A stretch of 9,471 bases of DNA from Robiginitomaculum sp. (lineage in GTDB: Bacteria; Pseudomonadota; Alphaproteobacteria; Caulobacterales; Maricaulaceae). The notes below the pieces were generated by a model that saw only the letters and a list, made by a program, of their open reading frames with translations, did no database searches and was not told where the DNA came from. A program made the translations under genes and the position numbers. The DNA lies in NCBI GenBank assembly GCA_002733385.1, contig NVVO01000032.1, positions 1,300 to 10,770 of the forward strand, given 5' to 3'. Shown here one piece after another: positions 6,554 through 9,471 of the stretch (position 1 is its first letter; the number at the start of each line of letters is the position of its first letter).

Positions 6554-6931
6554 AACCTTCTCCCCCCAAAACTATCTGGGTTTCTTTTCACCTAACACCC
6601 CCGGATTATTCCTTGGGTGATATCTGCGTTGGCATTTTATAATGTCTCCAGCAGGTATAAATACAATCTGGCGTGGCCAGGTTGACATAAGGTTAATTGA
6701 AACAAAGGTTAATCAAGCTTTACTATGGTTAAAGCAAGTAAATGTGTGTTTATATTTAATTTAAACAAGATTAAAATTAAATTACTTCACCAGCTACATT
6801 TATTTTACATAAGCACTCGTAAGTATATTTACGGCCACACTCAAATGTAAAACCGTCGAAAAAAATCCAAAATAAATTAAAAAAAGTGATTTAATGCGTT
6901 TTGCGGCGAAACAATCTACCGTTATGGTTAC
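6554..6931. other. 378-bp AT-rich intergenic region with inverted repeats
   Basis: I see no gene here. It separates the nitroreductase stop from the Sel1 gene start, so it should hold the 3' end of one and the promoter of the other. A candidate leftward promoter is TTGTAT (complement of 6661-6666) and CATTAT (complement of 6639-6644), 16 bp apart. In the Sel1 leader a hairpin pairs CACCC (6596-6600) with GGGTG (6615-6619) and GGA with TCC inside. Further right are three GGTTAA copies (6691, 6707, 6727), a perfect 9-bp inverted repeat ATTTAATTT/AAATTAAAT (6754-6762, 6774-6782), and an 8-bp inverted repeat TTTTACAT/ATGTAAAA (6803-6810, 6845-6852). The part from about 6740 to 6890 is strikingly A+T rich. 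Confidence 0.6.
6596..6619 (-). promoter_or_regulatory. Hairpin in the leader of the Sel1 gene
   Basis: Outer stem CACCC/GGGTG, a 2x2 mismatch of C against T, inner stem GGA/TCC and a TTAT loop, located about 43-66 nt upstream of the Sel1 start codon. It would lie in the 5' leader if transcription starts at the candidate promoter near 6639-6666. No T tract follows, so it is not an intrinsic terminator. Function unknown. Confidence 0.3.
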
Positions 6932-7621
6932 TCAAGTATGAAAATTCACCAGCTCTGAAAATCCTGCCCGGTCCGACACCAGATCATTCACGGGCTTGTC
7001 TGGATCAGCATATCCCATGGACATACCAACAAGTATTTGTTGTTCGTCTGGATGGTTTGTGTGCTTCTTTACAGTTTCCGGAAATGCCCGCCATGCACCT
7101 TGGGGGGCGGTGTGCAGGCCTTGCTCTCGTGCCAGCAACATCAAAGTTTGCAGATAAATACCAATATCTATAAATTGCGGCGCATCCATTCGTTTGTCGA
7201 TGGTCACCAAAATGCCGACAGGCGCCCCGAAGAAATTGAAATTCTGTCCGACCTGCATCAAACGGGCCGGTTTGTCGTCTTTGGCAATACCCAATAGGCC
7301 GTACATATCTTCGCCCAATTTATACCGCCAACTGCGCATAGGTTCCCACAAAGGCGAAGGATAGGCCTGATATGTATCGCCTTCCGTCTGGCCTTGCATA
7401 AGTTTACCAATCACCTCACCGCGAAATGCGTCGAGCGGTTCACCCGTCAAAACATGTACATTCCACGGTTGAAGATTGCCGCCGGATGGAGTGCGCCGTG
7501 CGGTTTCGAAAATGCCTTTGAGCATATCTTCAGGCACTGGTTTATCCAAATACCCCCGCGTAGTGATGCGGCTCAGTATGGCTTGGGTGACAGTTTTGGC
7601 GTTATCAGTGTTGATGGTCAT
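6932..7621 (-). CDS. Nitroreductase family protein (FMN-dependent NAD(P)H oxidoreductase)
   Basis: This 229-residue protein belongs to the FMN-binding nitroreductase superfamily, cytoplasmic dimers that pass hydride from NAD(P)H to nitroaromatics, quinones or other acceptors. The N-terminal FMN phosphate-binding segment SRITTRGYLDKPVP (17-30) corresponds to the usual RRSxRxF pattern. TPSGGNLQPW (44-53) is the classic flavin motif. The C-terminal GYADPDKPVN (203-212) is typical of the PnbA/NfnB-like branch. The physiological substrate cannot be inferred. The ATG at 7621 overlaps the stop of the upstream membrane-protein gene as ATGA, with GAGGAA 5 nt upstream, so translation is probably coupled. 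Length is normal and nothing is broken. Confidence 0.93.
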   Translation of the reverse strand: MTINTDNAKTVTQAILSRITTRGYLDKPVPEDMLKGIFETARRTPSGGNLQPWNVHVLTGEPLDAFRGEVIGKLMQGQTEGDTYQAYPSPLWEPMRSWRYKLGEDMYGLLGIAKDDKPARLMQVGQNFNFFGAPVGILVTIDKRMDAPQFIDIGIYLQTLMLLAREQGLHTAPQGAWRAFPETVKKHTNHPDEQQILVGMSMGYADPDKPVNDLVSDRAGFSELVNFHT

Positions 7622-7824
7622 TTGCGTTCCTCTTCTTTTCGTTGTTTTCTCAGCAATGAAAAATACATCACCGCATATTCAAGTGTGCCGATAGCCGCTA
7701 CCGCCCCGACAGCATAACCAACATTGCCCCATTTCTTAAACACCAGATAGCCAACGCCCGCCCCTAGGATCACAACATTGGCCCACAGGATTTGTTTGTA
7801 TTTTGAGTTAAGCTGGTTCATCAA
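7618..7824 (-). CDS. Small two-helix membrane protein, function unknown
   Basis: I do not recognise a named family. The 67- or 68-residue product has a short polar N-terminus, two hydrophobic helices (about 14-30 and 35-57), and a very charged tail (RKQRKEEERK), which is the layout of a small inner-membrane protein. Both ends probably face the cytoplasm, because the helices form a hairpin and the tail is basic. Two starts are possible: TTG at 7824, with AGGA 8 nt upstream, or the next codon ATG at 7821, with AGGA 11 nt upstream. Its stop overlaps the nitroreductase start in ATGA, so the two genes form a translationally coupled pair; whether they share a pathway is unknown. Confidence 0.7.
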   Translation of the reverse strand: MMNQLNSKYKQILWANVVILGAGVGYLVFKKWGNVGYAVGAVAAIGTLEYAVMYFSLLRKQRKEEERK

Positions 7825-7846
7825 TCACATGATCCTAAACACCCCA

Positions 7847-7879
7847 CTCATACCTACATTCGCAGGTATGAGCGGAGTG
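7847..7879. repeat. REP-like hairpin downstream of gatB
   Basis: CTCATACCT (7847-7855) pairs perfectly with AGGTATGAG (7864-7872) around an 8-nt loop, and the right side continues as CGGAGTG. The 11-mer GGTATGAGCGG (7865-7875) recurs, on the opposite strand, in the hairpin at the right edge of the window. It lies about 30 bp beyond the gatB stop and just upstream of the small membrane-protein gene, so it may also act as a transcript end or stabiliser. There is no T tract. Confidence 0.55.
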
Positions 7880-7907
7880 TGTAGAGTTAATGGTGTGAGG
7901 AAAACCA

Positions 7908-9401
7908 TCACAATCCCAACTTCTTCTGCAATATCTCATTCACCGCTTGCGGATTAGCCTTCCCGCCTGATGCTTTCATCACCTGGCCGACGAAGAAGCC
8001 TATGAGCTTTGGATTATCGGCGACTTTGGCGGCTTGGTCGGGGTTAGCATCAATCACATCTTGCACCATTTTCTCGATAGCGTCTGTATCCGTGACTTGT
8101 TTCAAGCCGTCGCGCTCAACGAGCTCGTTCGCGCCGCCCTCGCCGGCAAACATTTTCTCGAACACGTCTTTGGCGATTTTTCCTGATATGGTTTTGTCGC
8201 CGATCAAGTCGAGCAATTCGCCGAGCGCGTCCGAATTGACCGGGCTATCATCCAGATCAATGCTGGCTTTATTGAGCGCCCCAAACAAATCCCCCATCAT
8301 CCAGTTGGCGGCTATTTTGGCGTCGCGGTCTTTCGCCCCCTGCGTAGAAACAAGCCGTTCGTAGAAATCGCCCTTGGCTTTGTCGGCGGTTAAAACCCGG
8401 GCATCATATTCGGGAATGCCGTAGTCACTTACAAACCTTGCTTTGCGGGCATCAGGTAGTTCGGGCAAATTTGCCTTTATATCATCAACGAATTTTTGTG
8501 TGATATTGATGGGCAGCAAATCCGGGTCGGGGAAATAGCGGTAATCATGGGCGTCTTCCTTGGAGCGCATGGTACGGGTTTCGCCCTTGGCATTGTCGAA
8601 TAACCGGGTTTCCTGGTCGATTTCACCGCCAGATTCCAGAATATCAATTTGCCGCCGTGCTTCGTAGTTAATCGCTTGGCGAATAAAGCGCATGGAGTTG
8701 ACATTTTTAATCTCGCAGCGTGTGCCAAGTTCGCCGCCGGGTTTTCGCACCGATACATTAACATCAGCCCGCAAATTACCTTTTTCCATATCGCCGTCGC
8801 AGGTGCCGAGCGCCCGGACAATACCGCGCACTTTCTCCACATAGGCCGAAGCCTCCTCAGGCGAACGCATATCAGGTTTGGAAACGATCTCCATCAAACA
8901 GACCCCGGAACGATTCAAATCAACAAAGGTATCATCGGGCGACAAATCATGAATGGACTTGCCCGCGTCCTGCTCCAGATGCAAACGCTCAATCCCGACC
9001 ACAACGGCTTCGCCGCCTTCAGGTGTGATTTCTATTTCACCCTCGCCAACAATGGGAAATTCAAACTGGGAAATCTGGTAGCCCTGGGGCAGGTCAGGAT
9101 AAAAATAATTCTTGCGGTCAAACCGTGAATACAGATTGATCTTGGCGTTCAGCCCCAACCCGGTGCGCACCCCCTGCTCAATACAAAACTCGTTGACCAC
9201 AGGCAACATGCCCGGCATGGCCGCATCGACCAAGGACACTTGCGTATTAGGCTCGGCCCCATATTCAGTCGCCGCCCCCGAAAACAGTTTCGACTTGGAC
9301 GCCACCTGGGCATGAACCTCAAGCCCAATAATCACTTCCCAATCATGATCCCGGCCAGACAGCCAGTCTTTTTTATCTGCGATACGTTTAGCTGTGAACA
9401 T
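7908..9401 (-). CDS. gatB: Asp/Glu-tRNA amidotransferase subunit B
   Basis: GatB is the tRNA-binding and kinase subunit of the GatCAB complex, which converts misacylated Glu-tRNA(Gln) or Asp-tRNA(Asn) to the correct amide form in bacteria lacking the matching synthetase. The 497-residue product has WEVIIGLEVHAQ (21-32), DAAMPGMLPVVN (59-70), RKNYFYPDLPQGYQISQFE (96-114), HLEQDAGKS (141-149), EIKNVNS (230-236) and DYRYFPDPDL (286-295) in the catalytic cradle domain. The C-terminal part is the helical YqeY-like tail that contacts tRNA. The ATG at 9401 has AGGA 7 nt upstream. gatA and gatC are not in the window; gatB is flanked by related hairpin repeats. The gene is intact. Confidence 0.98.
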   Translation of the reverse strand: MFTAKRIADKKDWLSGRDHDWEVIIGLEVHAQVASKSKLFSGAATEYGAEPNTQVSLVDAAMPGMLPVVNEFCIEQGVRTGLGLNAKINLYSRFDRKNYFYPDLPQGYQISQFEFPIVGEGEIEITPEGGEAVVVGIERLHLEQDAGKSIHDLSPDDTFVDLNRSGVCLMEIVSKPDMRSPEEASAYVEKVRGIVRALGTCDGDMEKGNLRADVNVSVRKPGGELGTRCEIKNVNSMRFIRQAINYEARRQIDILESGGEIDQETRLFDNAKGETRTMRSKEDAHDYRYFPDPDLLPINITQKFVDDIKANLPELPDARKARFVSDYGIPEYDARVLTADKAKGDFYERLVSTQGAKDRDAKIAANWMMGDLFGALNKASIDLDDSPVNSDALGELLDLIGDKTISGKIAKDVFEKMFAGEGGANELVERDGLKQVTDTDAIEKMVQDVIDANPDQAAKVADNPKLIGFFVGQVMKASGGKANPQAVNEILQKKLGL

Positions 9402-9412
9402 TAGTACGTCCT

Positions 9413-9430
9413 GTTATTCTAACTAATAAC
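9413..9430. promoter_or_regulatory. Small inverted repeat upstream of gatB
   Basis: GTTATT (9413-9418) and AATAAC (9425-9430) are a perfect 6-bp inverted repeat with a 6-nt spacer, immediately before the gatB Shine-Dalgarno. It could be a weak operator or a leader hairpin. Six-base repeats in AT-rich DNA arise easily by chance. Confidence 0.2.
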
Positions 9431-9463
9431 CCGCTCATACCCGGCCACGACCGGGTATCCAGC
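9431..9463. repeat. REP-like hairpin upstream of gatB
   Basis: ATACCCGG (9437-9444) pairs perfectly with CCGGGTAT (9451-9458) around a 6-nt loop; GCT (9433-9435) and AGC (9461-9463) extend the stem past a small bulge. On the minus strand it contains GGTATGAGCGG, the same core as the hairpin at 7847-7879. The layout resembles the GGAT(A/T)CCCG hairpin repeats scattered in alphaproteobacterial genomes. It lies about 30 bp upstream of gatB, between it and whatever gene precedes it. Confidence 0.6.
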
Positions 9464-9471
9464 GAATAGAG

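Noticed and set aside
6690..6780. CtrA binding site (TTAA-N7-TTAA)
   Set aside because: Many TTAA tetramers occur, but I found no pair with the 7-bp spacing; the closest spacings are 6, 10, 11 and 12.
8649..9128. 159-codon open frame opposite gatB
   Set aside because: Antisense shadow of gatB; it looks long only because of codon bias on the real strand.
1..9471. A new multi-gene defence, mobile or biosynthetic system
   Set aside because: The genes are housekeeping or common accessory families with mixed orientations; there is no shared operon of unknown genes, no integrase or transposase, and no repeat-spacer array.

Overview
The window looks like ordinary chromosomal DNA from an alphaproteobacterium of moderate GC content. 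The PriA, GatB, MetK and AhcY proteins have an alphaproteobacterial flavour, and hyphomonad or maricaulid relatives are my best guess. That guess comes from recognising protein sequence, not from a search. I see no tRNA, rRNA, CRISPR array, insertion sequence, phage gene or defence island.

Layout from left to right. A 3'-truncated priA (replication restart helicase) reads leftward off the window edge. It is divergent from a small transaldolase-type gene (fsa/tal family) across a gap of about 90 bp. The transaldolase gene converges, with only 4 bp between stop codons, on a leftward two-gene unit, ahcY then metK. Together these two make S-adenosylmethionine and clear the S-adenosylhomocysteine left after methylation. 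Divergent from ahcY is a rightward family 2 glycosyltransferase gene. It converges with a small leftward Sel1-repeat gene, and both stop codons lie inside one inverted repeat. A 378-bp AT-rich intergenic stretch follows, rich in inverted repeats. Next come a leftward pair, a two-helix membrane protein and a nitroreductase, joined by an ATGA stop/start overlap. Last is leftward gatB, the amidotransferase subunit used for Gln-tRNA and Asn-tRNA synthesis, with related hairpin repeats in inverted orientation on its two flanks.

No undescribed multi-gene system is evident. The points most worth checking are: (1) the glycosyltransferase appears to start at ATC behind a well-placed Shine-Dalgarno, because its frame has no ATG, GTG, TTG or CTG before the conserved N-terminal strand; (2) a perfect 14-bp palindrome lies between candidate -35 and -10 boxes of ahcY-metK; (3) PriA keeps one zinc site but has lost three of four expected cysteines of the second; (4) AhcY lacks the roughly 40-residue insert that I expect in most bacterial homologues; (5) REP-like hairpins sharing an 11-nt core flank gatB.
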